64,000 nt of DNA from Bifidobacterium gallicum DSM 20093 = LMG 11596 (GCF_000741205.1 NZ_JGYW01000005.1:186001-250000); one strand, 5' to 3'. Counted from the stretch's first letter, positions 27,333-37,274 are shown. Numbers and translations are program-made. The notes: generated from the sequence alone by a model not told the origin.

Positions 27333-28241
27333 TTATTCTACAATCTTTGCATACTCAAAATCACTGCTATGGGCGACCTCGGTGATCTTCACATCGGATG
27401 AGGTCTCTATGGACACCTTAGCACCGTATTTGACAGTGAGCTGGGAACCGACACCGCCCGCCATATTGACGGCGTTCTGCAAGTTGCTTTGGTCTCCGAT
27501 CGCTTTGATCAAATATGGTGTGCTCAGCATGGCGCCATCACAGATCAACGCGCCGTCACCCTGCGCAATGTACGTGGACGTCACCACGCGCACATCGTCA
27601 ATCGAAATCACTTCGGCACCACTGTTGCGCAATTCTTCAATCAGCGTGAACAGAATCGAGGGATCAATCATTTGCTTGGTTCCCTGCGTGATGCGCACAA
27701 TGATGCCCTCACCTTGGGCTGGCAGCCTGCCCGACAGGATACCGCTCGCTGCCTCGTTCTCCTCCGCGATTTTCTGGGCTTGCGCTTGTTTGTCGGCCGC
27801 GGCTTGCAGCGAACGAAGCTGCGCGCTGAGCTGGTCTTTACGATCTTTGAGACGGTCCACTTGCATGCTGGTTTCCGAAATCAGACGCGTCAGCTCGGTC
27901 TCGCTCATCGTTTCGTACGTCATGTCGGTGTTGTTGATTTGAATGACGTATCCGTAGCCCAACATGGCGCACAACAACGCGACAAGCACGCTGGAAGCCA
28001 GCCGCGACCGCAACGTGCGTGAGGAGTTTTTCAGTTTGTTTTTGGAGGTTTTATTGACCACAGGGAACGCGCCCGTCTGGGTGGAATCATTCTCCCTGTC
28101 TTGCGCGCGTTGTTGGGAAATCTTGCGCAGCAAATCCTTGTGTGTGATTTCTTCAGCAGGATTATTACTGTGCTCGCCACTGTTGGACGATGACGGTTCT
28201 GTGGAATGCGTGGCTGTTGGACGTTCTTGACGGGTATTCAT
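27333..28241 (-). CDS. DUF881 family membrane-anchored protein
   Basis: A 302-residue protein: a cytoplasmic polar N-terminus of about 80 residues, one transmembrane helix (VLVALLCAMLGYGYVIQI), a coiled-coil stretch (ETSMQVDRLKDRKDQLSAQL) and the extracytoplasmic DUF881 domain with GEGIIVRI and DDVRVV blocks. Function is unknown; the DUF881-Sbp-DUF881 trio is conserved in actinobacteria (Rv1823-Rv1825 in M. tuberculosis) and is often near cell division or lipid genes. The ATG at 28241 has AAGGA upstream. The FHA gene begins 5 bp after its stop. Confidence 0.88.
   Translation of the reverse strand: MNTRQERPTATHSTEPSSSNSGEHSNNPAEEITHKDLLRKISQQRAQDRENDSTQTGAFPVVNKTSKNKLKNSSRTLRSRLASSVLVALLCAMLGYGYVIQINNTDMTYETMSETELTRLISETSMQVDRLKDRKDQLSAQLRSLQAAADKQAQAQKIAEENEAASGILSGRLPAQGEGIIVRITQGTKQMIDPSILFTLIEELRNSGAEVISIDDVRVVTSTYIAQGDGALICDGAMLSTPYLIKAIGDQSNLQNAVNMAGGVGSQLTVKYGAKVSIETSSDVKITEVAHSSDFEYAKIVE
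27335..27340 (-). promoter_or_regulatory. -10-like element of the FHA gene, 7 nt before the start
   Basis: TAGAAT on the minus strand overlaps the last codons of the upstream DUF881 gene and lies 7 nt before the FHA start codon. It suggests an internal promoter giving a leaderless message. Confidence 0.4.
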
Positions 28242-28264
28242 TCACGGTCCTTGTCCGGCTTGCC

Positions 28265-28597
28265 TCAGCCTTTGAAGATGAAGCGTCGGATAGTGGAAAC
28301 ATTGGAGAAGATGCGGATGCCCAATACCACGATGACGGCGGTGGACAACTGCGAGCCCACACCAAGCTGGTTGCCGAGCAAGACCAGCAGCGTGGCGGTG
28401 ATGACATTGGCGAAAAATGAAATCACAAACACCTTATCGGAAAAGTTGCGTTCAAAATAGGCTCGGGCGGCTCCCAGTAGCGCATCCAATGCGGCGACCA
28501 CCATAATCGGCAAATATGGCTGAAGCACCACGGGAATGTCAGGGCGCACGAAGACGCCGACGACGATACCGATGATAAGACCTAATACAGCTGCCAT
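28265..28597 (-). CDS. sbp: Small basic membrane protein (Sbp, DUF1290)
   Basis: A 110-residue protein with three hydrophobic segments, of the small basic protein family (start MAAVLGLIIGIVVGVFVRPDIP, shortened here to the first residues MAAVLGLIIGIVV). It is the middle gene of the DUF881-Sbp-DUF881 trio. Bacillus Sbp is encoded near ftsAZ, but no biochemical role is established. Its ATG directly abuts the stop codon of the upstream DUF881 gene, with GAGGAG inside that gene, so the two are translationally coupled. Confidence 0.85.
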   Translation of the reverse strand: MAAVLGLIIGIVVGVFVRPDIPVVLQPYLPIMVVAALDALLGAARAYFERNFSDKVFVISFFANVITATLLVLLGNQLGVGSQLSTAVIVVLGIRIFSNVSTIRRFIFKG

Positions 28598-29572
28598 TTA
28601 TTCACTCCTCTGGGCAACCACTATACCGCCAGCCGTGGCTGCATTCAGGCGCATCATCCGCTCTTTGCTGATTTCCGGATGAATGCCGGCTCGATTGTAT
28701 GAGTCATACAATGCTGCGAGATGTTTGCTGCCCATCCACTCCGCCAGTGCGTCAGCGTTACCGATTGCCTGAATGCGATACGGGCTATGGACGGGATCGG
28801 TACCGATCAAAATGGATCCAGCCGCTGTGCGGATGGACGTTTGTGCCCCAAGCCGGTGTCCGTTGATTGCGATGGCTTCGGCTCCCCCTTGCCATAACAG
28901 CGACACTAGCTGTTGCAAATCGGTATCGGTAATGACACGGATTTTTGCGGAACCATCGGCCGGTGCGTTGATGCTGGTGCCTTGGGCCGACACCGAATTG
29001 GCCAAACTCATTGTAATGCCTGGACCTTCGACGGGCAGCAGGCCCGAAGTCATATCGTCATGTTGCACCATACGTTGGGCGGCGCTGAGTCCGTGCTGCG
29101 TGTTTTGTTGGTCGATTTGTGTACGCAACTGTTCAATCTGCTTGTTGAGGTCACGCACTTCATCAGTGTTGGTTTCGAGCTGCGACGCCAAACTTTCACG
29201 CACTTCTTTGCGTGGATCGGTGTTGAGTTGGCGCACAAACAGGCATGCGTAAAACCCTACGGCCACGCAGATGACAAACACCACGATGCGTGTGTACCAA
29301 TAACGCACACCCGATGTTGGGCGTACCCCTAACCGTGCATCACCATACAACGCGTCATAGGGCCTATTGATCAAATCATCAATCAGTTGCATGGAGTCAT
29401 CATGATGGACTTTTGAACGAGCCGCTGCTTGTGGCTGCCCGGCGAGTTGGTCCGGTGATTGCGCATGATGAGATTCGATGGAACGGTAGGATTTGGAAAA
29501 CACGGCACGTCGATGTTTGGGACGGTTCGTTCCTTCCACCGCATGCGACGGCGGTAGTTGCTGCGTCATCAT
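28598..29572 (-). CDS. DUF881 family membrane-anchored protein, second copy
   Basis: A 324-residue paralogue of the protein at 27333-28241. It has a long polar cytoplasmic N-terminus (about 110 residues), one transmembrane helix (IVVFVICVAVGFYACLFV), a coiled coil (LETNTDEVRDLNKQIEQLR) and the outer DUF881 domain (VEGPGITMSL and GTDPVHSPYRIQAIG). Function unknown. It is second in the likely operon pgsA2-DUF881-sbp-DUF881-FHA-merR. The first of two adjacent ATGs (29572) has the better-placed AAGGG. Confidence 0.87.
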   Translation of the reverse strand: MMTQQLPPSHAVEGTNRPKHRRAVFSKSYRSIESHHAQSPDQLAGQPQAAARSKVHHDDSMQLIDDLINRPYDALYGDARLGVRPTSGVRYWYTRIVVFVICVAVGFYACLFVRQLNTDPRKEVRESLASQLETNTDEVRDLNKQIEQLRTQIDQQNTQHGLSAAQRMVQHDDMTSGLLPVEGPGITMSLANSVSAQGTSINAPADGSAKIRVITDTDLQQLVSLLWQGGAEAIAINGHRLGAQTSIRTAAGSILIGTDPVHSPYRIQAIGNADALAEWMGSKHLAALYDSYNRAGIHPEISKERMMRLNAATAGGIVVAQRSE

Positions 29573-29659
29573 CCTTGCCCTTCTATGCTCGACTCCTCTG
29601 CTCTACGCGTTATGAGTGGTGCTGTCAGTGCGCCATATACGCCGTGACCCGTGCCATAG

Positions 29660-30370
29660 TCAGTCGTGATTGTCTTCATGAGGGGCCGCGAGCGTTTCCG
29701 CCAGCGTAGACGAGGGTTGGTCGGTACGCAATAACGGCAAGGCTTGTGCCATGTAAATGATGCCTGCCGTCCAATACAGTGCAATACCCCAAATAGCACA
29801 TGCCACGGCAATCAAATGCAGCAGCTGCGACCAGTACATGGACGCGTCGATTTCAGCGACCATGAGTCCGACAATCGCGAACATCAGTACCGCCGTACCA
29901 GCCTTGCCCACGAAATGCACAGGCAACGGACCGTAATCATGTTGGGCCATCACGAGACTCAGCACGCCCAGCATGACGTCGCGTAACACTACGGCGATGA
30001 GCATCCACCACGGAATCACTTGATTGATTGCCAATGCCCCCACGCTGAAGAAAATCAGCAACCGGTCAGCAATCGGATCGAGAATCTGGCCGATTTTGCT
30101 GACCTGGTTGAAGGTTCTCGCCACGTATCCATCAAGCGCATCCGATGCGGCTGAAGCGGCCAGCACAATCAACGAGGCAATCATGAGATGTTTGGTGATG
30201 AGGAACGCAATGACCGGTATGGACAGAATCCTGAACAGACTGATGAGGTTGGGTATGGTGAAAATCACGTCCCGGGCTTCAGGGCTGTACTTGCGAATAA
30301 GTTTTGGTGCCATCGTACGTTCCATCATGGTTTCATGGGCTGACACGAGGCCAGCCCATGGGGTCGTCAT
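29660..30370 (-). CDS. CDP-alcohol phosphatidyltransferase (PgsA2-like)
   Basis: A 236-residue membrane enzyme with the complete CDP-OH-P motif (DALDGYVAR-N8-G-N3-D-N3-D), unlike the altered copy at 11266-11994. Glycerol-3-phosphate is the most likely acceptor (phosphatidylglycerol phosphate synthesis), but cardiolipin synthesis cannot be excluded. The start is uncertain: the ATG at 30370 has no clear Shine-Dalgarno, and ATGs at 30325-30328 or 30313 are alternatives. The gene is 18 bp after hisG on the same strand and leads into the DUF881 cluster, as Rv1822 does in mycobacteria. Confidence 0.88.
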   Translation of the reverse strand: MTTPWAGLVSAHETMMERTMAPKLIRKYSPEARDVIFTIPNLISLFRILSIPVIAFLITKHLMIASLIVLAASAASDALDGYVARTFNQVSKIGQILDPIADRLLIFFSVGALAINQVIPWWMLIAVVLRDVMLGVLSLVMAQHDYGPLPVHFVGKAGTAVLMFAIVGLMVAEIDASMYWSQLLHLIAVACAIWGIALYWTAGIIYMAQALPLLRTDQPSSTLAETLAAPHEDNHD

Positions 30371-30388
30371 TATGAGCAGGTGTTGCAG

Positions 30389-31240
30389 TTACATGCGTGT
30401 GGCTTGAATGGCCGTAACGATGATACCGCGAGCACCAATTTCATATAGTTTATCCATAAGATGGTTGACTTCAGCTTTGGGCACCATGACACGCACAGCA
30501 GACCACTGCTTCTCGTGCAGCGAGGAAATGGTCGGGCTTTCAAAACCTGGCGTAATACGCACCGCTTCCGCCACTTTGTCGGAAGGGATGTCAAAGTCCA
30601 TGAGCACATAGCGTTTGGCCGTCAAGACGCCTTGCAGACGTCGGCTCAAGCGCACCAGACGTTCATTGTCTTGATCCAAGCGTGGCGAGCGGATCAGCAC
30701 AGCCTCGGAATGCACAATTGGGTCACCAAAAATGCGTAGGCCCGCATTGCGCAGCGTCGTGCCCGTGGATACCACATCGGCAATCAGATCGGCCACTCCA
30801 AGTTGCACTGAGGATTCCACAGCGCCATCCAAGTGGATTGTTTCCGCCTGCACACCATGGGCTTGCAAATAATCATGGACGAGCTTGTCGAAGGAAGTCG
30901 CCACACGCTTGCCTTGCACGTCTTGGAGCGTATGAATGTCGGAATCGTTGGGCGCGGCGAAACGGAACGTGGAAGCGCCGAATCCTAATTCCATATGCTC
31001 CTTGGCATCAGTGCCCGAATTGAGCAGCAAGTCGTGTCCAGTGATGCCCACGTCGATTGTTCCTCGACCTACATATACGGCGATGTCGAGCGGACGAAGA
31101 TAGAAGAGTTCCACATCATTATCGTGGTCTTCCACCACCAGTTGACGCGGATTGGATCGCAAACGGTAGCCTGCTTCTTCAAGCATGGTCCAAGCGGGTT
31201 CTGAAAGCATGCCCTTGTTGGGCACGGCGATACGCAGCAT
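30389..31240 (-). CDS. hisG: ATP phosphoribosyltransferase
   Basis: A 283-residue long-form HisG, first enzyme of histidine synthesis, which joins ATP and PRPP and is feedback-inhibited by histidine. The catalytic domains start with [15 protein letters not shown]; the PRPP site is in [17 protein letters not shown]; the C-terminal regulatory ACT-like domain follows [16 protein letters not shown] use the ATG at 31240 because GGAGGA lies 5 nt upstream. It follows hisE by about 200 bp on the same strand. Confidence 0.96.
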   Translation of the reverse strand: MLRIAVPNKGMLSEPAWTMLEEAGYRLRSNPRQLVVEDHDNDVELFYLRPLDIAVYVGRGTIDVGITGHDLLLNSGTDAKEHMELGFGASTFRFAAPNDSDIHTLQDVQGKRVATSFDKLVHDYLQAHGVQAETIHLDGAVESSVQLGVADLIADVVSTGTTLRNAGLRIFGDPIVHSEAVLIRSPRLDQDNERLVRLSRRLQGVLTAKRYVLMDFDIPSDKVAEAVRITPGFESPTISSLHEKQWSAVRVMVPKAEVNHLMDKLYEIGARGIIVTAIQATRM

Positions 31241-31441
31241 GGTTTCCTCCATGGTATGTACTGCTCGATGTGGTCATAGGTGCGAAACAAGCGGCAATCC
31301 TGACGATTCCACGAGCTTCAAAAGAGCATGGGCCTCATTGACTGTCAACGGTTGAGTGTCCATGCAAATCGAACGGCCCCGAACACCGGTACAGAGGCGA
31401 CATCGGGACCGTAAGATTCCAGAGAATTGTGCAATGGCGGA

Positions 31442-31705
31442 CTAGAGGTTCTTATAGATGTCCTCAAGTGTGATGCCACGGTCAATCATCATGACCTGCA
31501 GATGGTAAATGAGCTGGCTCATTTCCTCAGCGGTACGTTCAGCGCCTTCGTATTCGGCGGCAATCCAAGTTTCACCCGCTTCTTCCACAATCTTCTTGCC
31601 AATGAAGTGGGTACCTTTTTCCAGCTCCTGTACCGTCAACGAATCTTCAGGCTTCGTGGCGGCTTTCTGCTGGAGTTCCTCAAACAGCGATTCAAATGTC
31701 TTCAT
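31442..31705 (-). CDS. hisE: Phosphoribosyl-ATP pyrophosphatase
   Basis: An 87-residue enzyme for the second step of histidine synthesis. The all-alpha NTP pyrophosphohydrolase motif [18 protein letters not shown] carries the metal-binding glutamates. Length is normal for a separate HisE. The ATG at 31705 has AAGGA about 12 nt upstream; an ATG four codons earlier is too close to that site. It forms a hisE-hisG pair. Confidence 0.95.
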   Translation of the reverse strand: MKTFESLFEELQQKAATKPEDSLTVQELEKGTHFIGKKIVEEAGETWIAAEYEGAERTAEEMSQLIYHLQVMMIDRGITLEDIYKNL

Positions 31706-31768
31706 GATTGGTCGCATTCCTTGTAGTTGTTCGATATTCGGCAGTTAGGCATGCCGGTGGCTTGGAGT

Positions 31769-32437
31769 TCAGTCGCGGTACGCAGCCTGTGCGGCTTCAC
31801 GGATTTGATCAATGGCCACAGCCGGGTCATCCGCACCATACACAGCGGAACCCGCCACCAAAATATTGGCGCCTGCGGCAGCGACAATCGGAGCTGTGGA
31901 AGGGCTCACGCCACCATCAACCTGAATGTTCGTCTTCAAACCGCGACGCGTGATTTCGTCACGCAGACGACGGACCTTGTCCATTTGGTTGCCAAGGAAC
32001 TTCTGGCCACCGAATCCGGGTTCCACCGTCATAATCAGAATCGTGTCAAACTCTTCAAGAATATCGAAAATAGGTTCTACCGGTTCCGCAGGACGCACCG
32101 CGAAACAAGCCTCACAACCCATATCATGCAGCTGACGGGCCAAACGCACAGGAGCATGCGTCGCACCCATATGGAATGTGACCGATTTTGCACCAAGCTT
32201 GGCGAATTCCGGAGCCCAACGATCAGGGTCCTCAATCATCAGATGAACATCCGCCGGAACCGGAGTGACCTCGCAAATGCGCTGGACAATGGGCTCACCC
32301 ATCGTTAGGTTCGGCACGAAATGATGGTCCATGACGTCCACATGAACAAGATCCGCATTGGCAATACGGTTCAAGTCACGCTCAAGGTTGCAGAAATCAG
32401 CGGACAGGATACTAGGTGCGATTTGAATAGCAGTCAT
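31769..32437 (-). CDS. rpe: Ribulose-phosphate 3-epimerase
   Basis: A 222-residue TIM-barrel enzyme that interconverts ribulose 5-phosphate and xylulose 5-phosphate, the substrate of the phosphoketolase in bifidobacteria. Motifs include APSILSADFCNL, HVDVMDHHFVPNLT and MTVEPGFGGQKF with the metal ligands. No Shine-Dalgarno precedes the ATG at 32437, but TAGAAT (32445-32450) lies 7 nt upstream, suggesting a leaderless mRNA. It precedes hisE on the same strand. Confidence 0.96.
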   Translation of the reverse strand: MTAIQIAPSILSADFCNLERDLNRIANADLVHVDVMDHHFVPNLTMGEPIVQRICEVTPVPADVHLMIEDPDRWAPEFAKLGAKSVTFHMGATHAPVRLARQLHDMGCEACFAVRPAEPVEPIFDILEEFDTILIMTVEPGFGGQKFLGNQMDKVRRLRDEITRRGLKTNIQVDGGVSPSTAPIVAAAGANILVAGSAVYGADDPAVAIDQIREAAQAAYRD

Positions 32438-32444
32438 ACAGTGC

Positions 32445-32450
32445 ATTCTA
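32445..32450 (-). promoter_or_regulatory. -10-like element of rpe, 7 nt before the start
   Basis: TAGAAT on the minus strand lies 7 nt before the ATG at 32437; no Shine-Dalgarno is present. Confidence 0.45.
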
Positions 32451-32485
32451 TGGATTGTCGCAGACGAAGCGGGTGCAGCCGTCCA

Positions 32486-33400
32486 CTACGCGTGCTGTGA
32501 TTCTTCCTGCTGGTCGCGTTCCTGCATTGTGATGGATTCAAGCTTGTTGGCCAGAACCTGCGTGGATGTGCCCACTCGCTGAATGATAATGAACGCCACA
32601 ACGCCAAGAATGAACACGATAATCGAAACCCACACATTGACGCGCAAGCCCAGAATCTGATGCGAAAAATCAATACGCAACATTTCAATCCACGTACGAC
32701 CCGCCGTATACCACATCACATACAACGCGAACAACGAACCCGCCTTCAACCTGTTGATTGTCTTGTGCCCAATCCAGATGATGAGCGCCGCACCGATAAG
32801 ATTCCAAATCATCTCATACAAGAATGTGGGATGAAACAACGTGCCGGTAGGACAGGTGGCCCCGTCATAGCATTGTTCACTTGAACCGATGGCCGTACCT
32901 TGGTTATTCAATTTCAGGCCCCACGGCAACGTGGTCGGTTTGCCATACAACTCCTGGTTGAACCAGTTGCCCAAACGGCCAATGGCCTGAGCCACCAACA
33001 GCCCCGGTGCGATGGCATCAGCCATCAATGCCATCGGATAACGCTTGTGATGACACCAAGCCCAAGCACCCAATGCGCCACAAAGAATGGCTCCCCAGAT
33101 ACCCAACCCCCCGTTCCAAATGCGGAAGATTTCCACGAAATCCCCGTTGGGGCCAAAGAAGCGTTCGGGAGTGGTCACCACATGGTAAAGACGAGCTCCC
33201 ACAATGCCACATGGCACAGCAACAAGCGTAGTGTCCAGCACTTGGTCAAAAGTGCCGCCATAGCGTTGCCAGCGCACGGTCAACATCCATACGCACACCA
33301 CGATGCCCAGCAACATCGTCAACGCATAAATATGAATCGTGAACGGCCCAAGCTCAAATTGAGAAATCGTAGGCGAAGGAATATAGGCAAGTGTTGTCAT
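32486..33400 (-). CDS. lgt: Prolipoprotein diacylglyceryl transferase
   Basis: A 304-residue polytopic membrane enzyme that attaches diacylglycerol to the lipobox cysteine of prolipoproteins. The Lgt signature is visible around GRLGNWFNQELYG; seven hydrophobic segments fit the family. It follows trpA, as in mycobacteria (trpC-trpB-trpA-lgt). TACCAT lies 8 nt before the ATG and there is only a weak ribosome site, so it may also have its own start of transcription. One client in this window is the lipoprotein at 54679. Confidence 0.95.
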   Translation of the reverse strand: MTTLAYIPSPTISQFELGPFTIHIYALTMLLGIVVCVWMLTVRWQRYGGTFDQVLDTTLVAVPCGIVGARLYHVVTTPERFFGPNGDFVEIFRIWNGGLGIWGAILCGALGAWAWCHHKRYPMALMADAIAPGLLVAQAIGRLGNWFNQELYGKPTTLPWGLKLNNQGTAIGSSEQCYDGATCPTGTLFHPTFLYEMIWNLIGAALIIWIGHKTINRLKAGSLFALYVMWYTAGRTWIEMLRIDFSHQILGLRVNVWVSIIVFILGVVAFIIIQRVGTSTQVLANKLESITMQERDQQEESQHA

Positions 33401-33418
33401 GCTTCACGATGGTAGCGC

Positions 33419-33452
33419 GAAGGGTTCATCATCAAAAGACGATGAACCCTTC
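33419..33452. terminator. Hairpin between trpA and lgt
   Basis: A 12-bp stem GAAGGGTTCATC / GATGAACCCTTC with an A/T-rich loop, without a U tract on the minus strand. It may be a weak terminator of trpA; it also covers the -35 region expected for lgt. Confidence 0.5.
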
Positions 33453-33540
33453 CCTGCATGGCAACCGCATGCCACAACGCTTGAATGCGCATCATCAAGC
33501 ATGCGGCATGAGCATCATGCGCACACGCGCATGCACCTCA

Positions 33541-34428
33541 TTATTGACGTGCAGTACGCACACCTTCAGCAATGGATGCCGTTGTCTTGGCCAAGTCGGC
33601 CAAAGCGGCGCCACGATCTGCTTTGGCATTGCCATTGCCATCAAGCAACGTATGCACGAGCGCGGAACCGACAATGACGCCATCCGCATAGGAACCAACC
33701 AGCTGAGCCTGTTCGGCATTGGACACGCCGATGCCAACACACACATGGTCAGCACCGGCTTCACGCGTGCGACGCACCAGCGTCTGTGGACCCACATCAA
33801 TGGCGTCACGTTCACCCGTCACACCCATGCGTGAAGCCGCATAGACAAAGCCACGCGCATTACGCGACACAATACCCAAACGCTTATCAGTGGAATCCGG
33901 AGAGACCATAAACACACGGTCAAGTCCATACCGGTCGGAAACCTCAATCCACTCTCCCGCCTCATCCGGAATCAGATCGGGCGTGATCAGGCCGGCGCCA
34001 CCAGCATTGGCGAAATCTCGCGCAAACGCATCAACGCCATAATGGAAAATCAGATTCCAATAGCTCATGATCAACGGCACGCCACCAGCGGCAGCCACCG
34101 CTTCCACAGCTTGGAATACGTTGGCAATGCGCTCACCGTTCTCAATGGCAATCTGGCTGGCCCGCTGGATAACGGGGCCATCCATAACGGGATCGGAGTA
34201 TGGCAGACCGATTTCCACGATGTCGCAGCCATTTTCGACAAGGGTGCGTACCGCATCCACGCTTGTGGCAGTGTCAGGGAAACCGAACGGCAAATAGCCA
34301 ATGAATGCCGGACGATTATGCTGTGTCTTCAACTCATCGATGCGCGCTGCAGTAGGGCTTGGCTGGTGCTTGATGCCAAGCGGCTGGCCGGAGGGTGTTG
34401 CGGCAGTGCTCTGGTCATGTTGTGTCAT
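33541..34428 (-). CDS. trpA: Tryptophan synthase, alpha subunit
   Basis: A 295-residue TIM barrel that cleaves indole-glycerol phosphate and passes indole to TrpB. The IGP site is seen in GYLPFGFPD, the general acid glutamate in DIVEIGLPYSDPVMDGP, and the phosphate loop in VGIGVSNAEQA. The ATG has GAGGA 7 nt upstream. It follows the trpCB fusion by 53 bp in one operon. Confidence 0.97.
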   Translation of the reverse strand: MTQHDQSTAATPSGQPLGIKHQPSPTAARIDELKTQHNRPAFIGYLPFGFPDTATSVDAVRTLVENGCDIVEIGLPYSDPVMDGPVIQRASQIAIENGERIANVFQAVEAVAAAGGVPLIMSYWNLIFHYGVDAFARDFANAGGAGLITPDLIPDEAGEWIEVSDRYGLDRVFMVSPDSTDKRLGIVSRNARGFVYAASRMGVTGERDAIDVGPQTLVRRTREAGADHVCVGIGVSNAEQAQLVGSYADGVIVGSALVHTLLDGNGNAKADRGAALADLAKTTASIAEGVRTARQ

Positions 34429-34481
34429 AGTAGTGTCCTCATAGTCTTCATACGATTCTTGGATATGCTCATTGCCAAGGC

Positions 34482-36569
34482 TCAGGCAGTGTGTGAACCT
34501 GGCGTACCGTTGCCTTCGAGAGCGGCTTCCTGCTCATCGGTCAAATATCCGAACCATTTGGCAGCCGTGTTCATGTCTTTGTCACCACGGCCGGAAATGT
34601 TCACAATCATGACCGGATGCTCATAGCCTTTGGCTTTCAGATCGGCGGCCGCTTTATAGGCGCCGGCAATGGCATGCGACGATTCGATTGCGGGAATGAT
34701 GCCCTCGGTCTCGGACAGGTCCTTGAACGCGTTCATCGCTTCTTCATCAGTCGCCCATGAATAATTGACACGGCCGATATCCTTGAGCCACGAGTGCTCA
34801 GGACCAACGGAGGCGTAATCAAGACCGGCGGAAATCGAGTAGGTGTCGAGCGTCTGGCCTTCATCATTGACCAGCACATAGCTCTTCGTGCCCTGGAACA
34901 TGCCTAATTCACCGGTACCTGGGGCGAAGCGGATGGCATGACGGCCGGATTCGGGTCCATCGCCACCGGCCTCGTAACCATAGAGGTTCACGCGCTCATC
35001 ATCAAGGAATGCATTCATCACGCCAATGGCGTTCGATCCGCCACCCACGCATGCGACGACGGCATCAGGATGGTCAATGCCATACCATTCCTGCAGTTGT
35101 TCCTTGGCTTCCTCACCGATGATTTTCTGGAAATCACGCACCATCGAGGGGAACGGATGCGGACCGGCGACAGTGCCCAGCAGATAATGTGTGTCTTTCA
35201 CATTGGTCACCCAATCGCGCAGCGCTTCGTTGATGGCATCCTTGAGGATACGGTCGCCTGCCGTGACTTCCACGACTTCTGCGCCGAGCATGCGCATGCG
35301 TGCCACATTGAGCGCCTGACGGCGTGCATCAATCTGACCCATGTAGATGCGGCACTTGAGTCCCATCATCGCGCACACCGTAGCGGTGGCCACACCATGC
35401 TGGCCGGCACCCGTTTCCGCAATCACACGCGTCTTGCCCATACGCTTGACCAACAGCGCCTGTCCCAACGCATTATTGATTTTGTGGGCGCCTGTATGGT
35501 TCAAGTCTTCGCGCTTGAGGGACACACGCGGCTCAATGCCGGTGCGTTCGGCAATGCGCTGTGCAAAGCGTGGTGCTTCGGTCAGCGGGGAACGACGGCC
35601 CACATACTGTTCATTAAGACGCTTGAGTTCAGCTTGGAACTCCGGATCCTTTTTGGCCTCGTCATAGACCTGTTCCAGTTCATCAATGGCCGTAATCAGC
35701 GCCTCTGGCACAAAGCGGCCACCAAATTCACCAAAATACGGGCCTTCATGGGTGCCCAGCGGGGTCTGTTCCGAAGACTTCACTTGTTCTCCTGCCTTGA
35801 TCAGTCGGTGTACGGCCAGCACATGGTCATGCGCGGTTGCCACACCTTCGCCAACGAGCACGGCATCCGCGCCGGCTCGTGCATAATTCTTCAATTCCGT
35901 AGGACCGAATACACCGGATTCGGCAACCTTGATGACCTCATCGGGAAGGTTGTCAGCCAAATCGGCATACACGTTGATATCTACGTAGAGGTTCTTCAAA
36001 TTGCGCGCATTGATACCGATGACCTGGGCGCCGGCAGCGATAGCGCGATCAATCTCTTCGCGCGTATGGGTTTCCACCAAAGCCGTCATGCCGAGCTCAT
36101 GCGTCAAATCCAGCAGATGCTTGAGCTGGGCATCGTCAAGCGCAGCGACAATCAGCAACACCAGGTCGGCGCCATGGGCGCGCGCTTCCCAAATCTGATA
36201 GTCGGTCACAATGAAATCCTTGCGCAGCACAGGGATTGATACGGCTGCACGTACGGCGTCCAAATCGTCAAGAGATCCCAGGAAACGCCGTCCCTCAGTG
36301 AGTACCGAAATCGCACTGGCGCCTCCGCGCTCATATTCGCGCGCCAATGCGGCAGGATCAGGAATGTCTGCCAAATGTCCCTTGGACGGGGAGGCACGTT
36401 TGATCTCGGCAATCACAGGAACACTTCCCGCGTCCCTAAGCCATCGCTTGGCATCCAGCGGGGCTGGGGCTGCAGCCGCCATTTCCTGAAGTTGCGCCAA
36501 TGATGTCTGTTGTTCACGAGCTTGCTGGTCTTCCAGTGCACCCGCAACGAGATCATCCAAGACAGACAA
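34482..36569 (-). CDS. trpCB: Fused indole-3-glycerol phosphate synthase / tryptophan synthase beta subunit
   Basis: One reading frame of 695 residues. The first 265 or so are TrpC (motifs [45 protein letters not shown]); a short linker rich in Ser, Thr and Gln follows; from about residue 275 the rest is TrpB ([17 protein letters not shown] lysine in [25 protein letters not shown]). TrpC makes IGP and TrpB condenses indole with serine. I start at a TTG at 36569 because AAGGAGG precedes it and [14 protein letters not shown] matches usual TrpC N-termini; an open frame runs 30 codons further upstream. The fusion places two successive pathway activities, plus TrpA next door, in one complex. Confidence 0.95.
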   Translation of the reverse strand: MSVLDDLVAGALEDQQAREQQTSLAQLQEMAAAAPAPLDAKRWLRDAGSVPVIAEIKRASPSKGHLADIPDPAALAREYERGGASAISVLTEGRRFLGSLDDLDAVRAAVSIPVLRKDFIVTDYQIWEARAHGADLVLLIVAALDDAQLKHLLDLTHELGMTALVETHTREEIDRAIAAGAQVIGINARNLKNLYVDINVYADLADNLPDEVIKVAESGVFGPTELKNYARAGADAVLVGEGVATAHDHVLAVHRLIKAGEQVKSSEQTPLGTHEGPYFGEFGGRFVPEALITAIDELEQVYDEAKKDPEFQAELKRLNEQYVGRRSPLTEAPRFAQRIAERTGIEPRVSLKREDLNHTGAHKINNALGQALLVKRMGKTRVIAETGAGQHGVATATVCAMMGLKCRIYMGQIDARRQALNVARMRMLGAEVVEVTAGDRILKDAINEALRDWVTNVKDTHYLLGTVAGPHPFPSMVRDFQKIIGEEAKEQLQEWYGIDHPDAVVACVGGGSNAIGVMNAFLDDERVNLYGYEAGGDGPESGRHAIRFAPGTGELGMFQGTKSYVLVNDEGQTLDTYSISAGLDYASVGPEHSWLKDIGRVNYSWATDEEAMNAFKDLSETEGIIPAIESSHAIAGAYKAAADLKAKGYEHPVMIVNISGRGDKDMNTAAKWFGYLTDEQEAALEGNGTPGSHTA

Positions 36570-36953
36570 TGCTCCTCCTTCGCCAGGGTCGTCAGACAGC
36601 TCTTCCGCGCGGGCATTCTTCATAAATTGCGCGCCGTTGGTGGAGCTGATTGCAGTCACAACGCTTCAGGGCACCAGATCATACGATTGTGATGCCGGTA
36701 ACGCTGGACAGTACCCGACAGACTACAACAACCCCCGAGGAATTGGTTGGTATGACCGCAATTTGGCACAGATTCCCAACAAATCAACGTGTATCGCTTG
36801 CGCTCACTGGGTATGGTCAGGCAATAGGCAGGAACGCGCCCGCTCGATGCGCAGGCTACGGCCATGTGGGTCATGAATAATACAAGTACAAGGAAAAACG
36901 CACCAGCACAAACTGAGCAGGACAACGGATCTTCCCAAAAGAAAGGACCCAAC
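36570..36953. other. Divergent intergenic region between trpCB and the coiled-coil gene
   Basis: About 380 bp. I looked for a Trp-rich leader peptide and a terminator/antiterminator pair ahead of trpCB and found neither. A -10-like TATGAT lies on the minus strand near 36680, without a good -35. Confidence 0.4.
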
Positions 36954-37211
36954 ATGGGTTTGAGCAGCACATTCGAAGCACTGAAGAACACGGTCGGCGC
37001 CAAAGTCGAAGAAATGAAAACCAACATGGAACTCAACAAAGCGGCACATGCCGACGAAAAACGGCATGACTTGCAAGACCAGGCGCAAGAGCTGCGCGAA
37101 CAGACAGCGGAGCATCTGCAGGAAGCGCGAGAGGCCGTACAGCGCAAGCTGGAGAAGGAACGCACTGCACGCGAGCAGAAAGCGCAAGCTGAAGCGGACC
37201 GCCAGAACTAA
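36954..37211 (+). CDS. Small highly charged coiled-coil protein, function unknown
   Basis: An 85-residue protein, almost all helix-forming and charged (Glu, Lys, Arg, Gln, Ala), with no cysteine, signal peptide or membrane segment. The N-terminal part MGLSSTFEALKNTVGAKVEE could be amphipathic, and heptad-like spacing continues to the end. I did not recognise a family. I use the ATG at 36954 because AAAGGA lies about 7 nt upstream; the frame is open back to 36864. It is the only plus-strand gene within the tryptophan/histidine run and ends at a strong bidirectional hairpin. Confidence 0.65.
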   Translation: MGLSSTFEALKNTVGAKVEEMKTNMELNKAAHADEKRHDLQDQAQELREQTAEHLQEAREAVQRKLEKERTAREQKAQAEADRQN

Positions 37212-37274
37212 TCCGACGAGGATGCACAAGCCAAGCATCCTGACGAGCTGATCGCTTAACACCAACCATACATA

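Noticed and set aside
36570-36953. A tryptophan leader peptide or attenuator ahead of trpCB
   Set aside because: No short frame with a run of Trp codons and no competing hairpins with a U tract were found.
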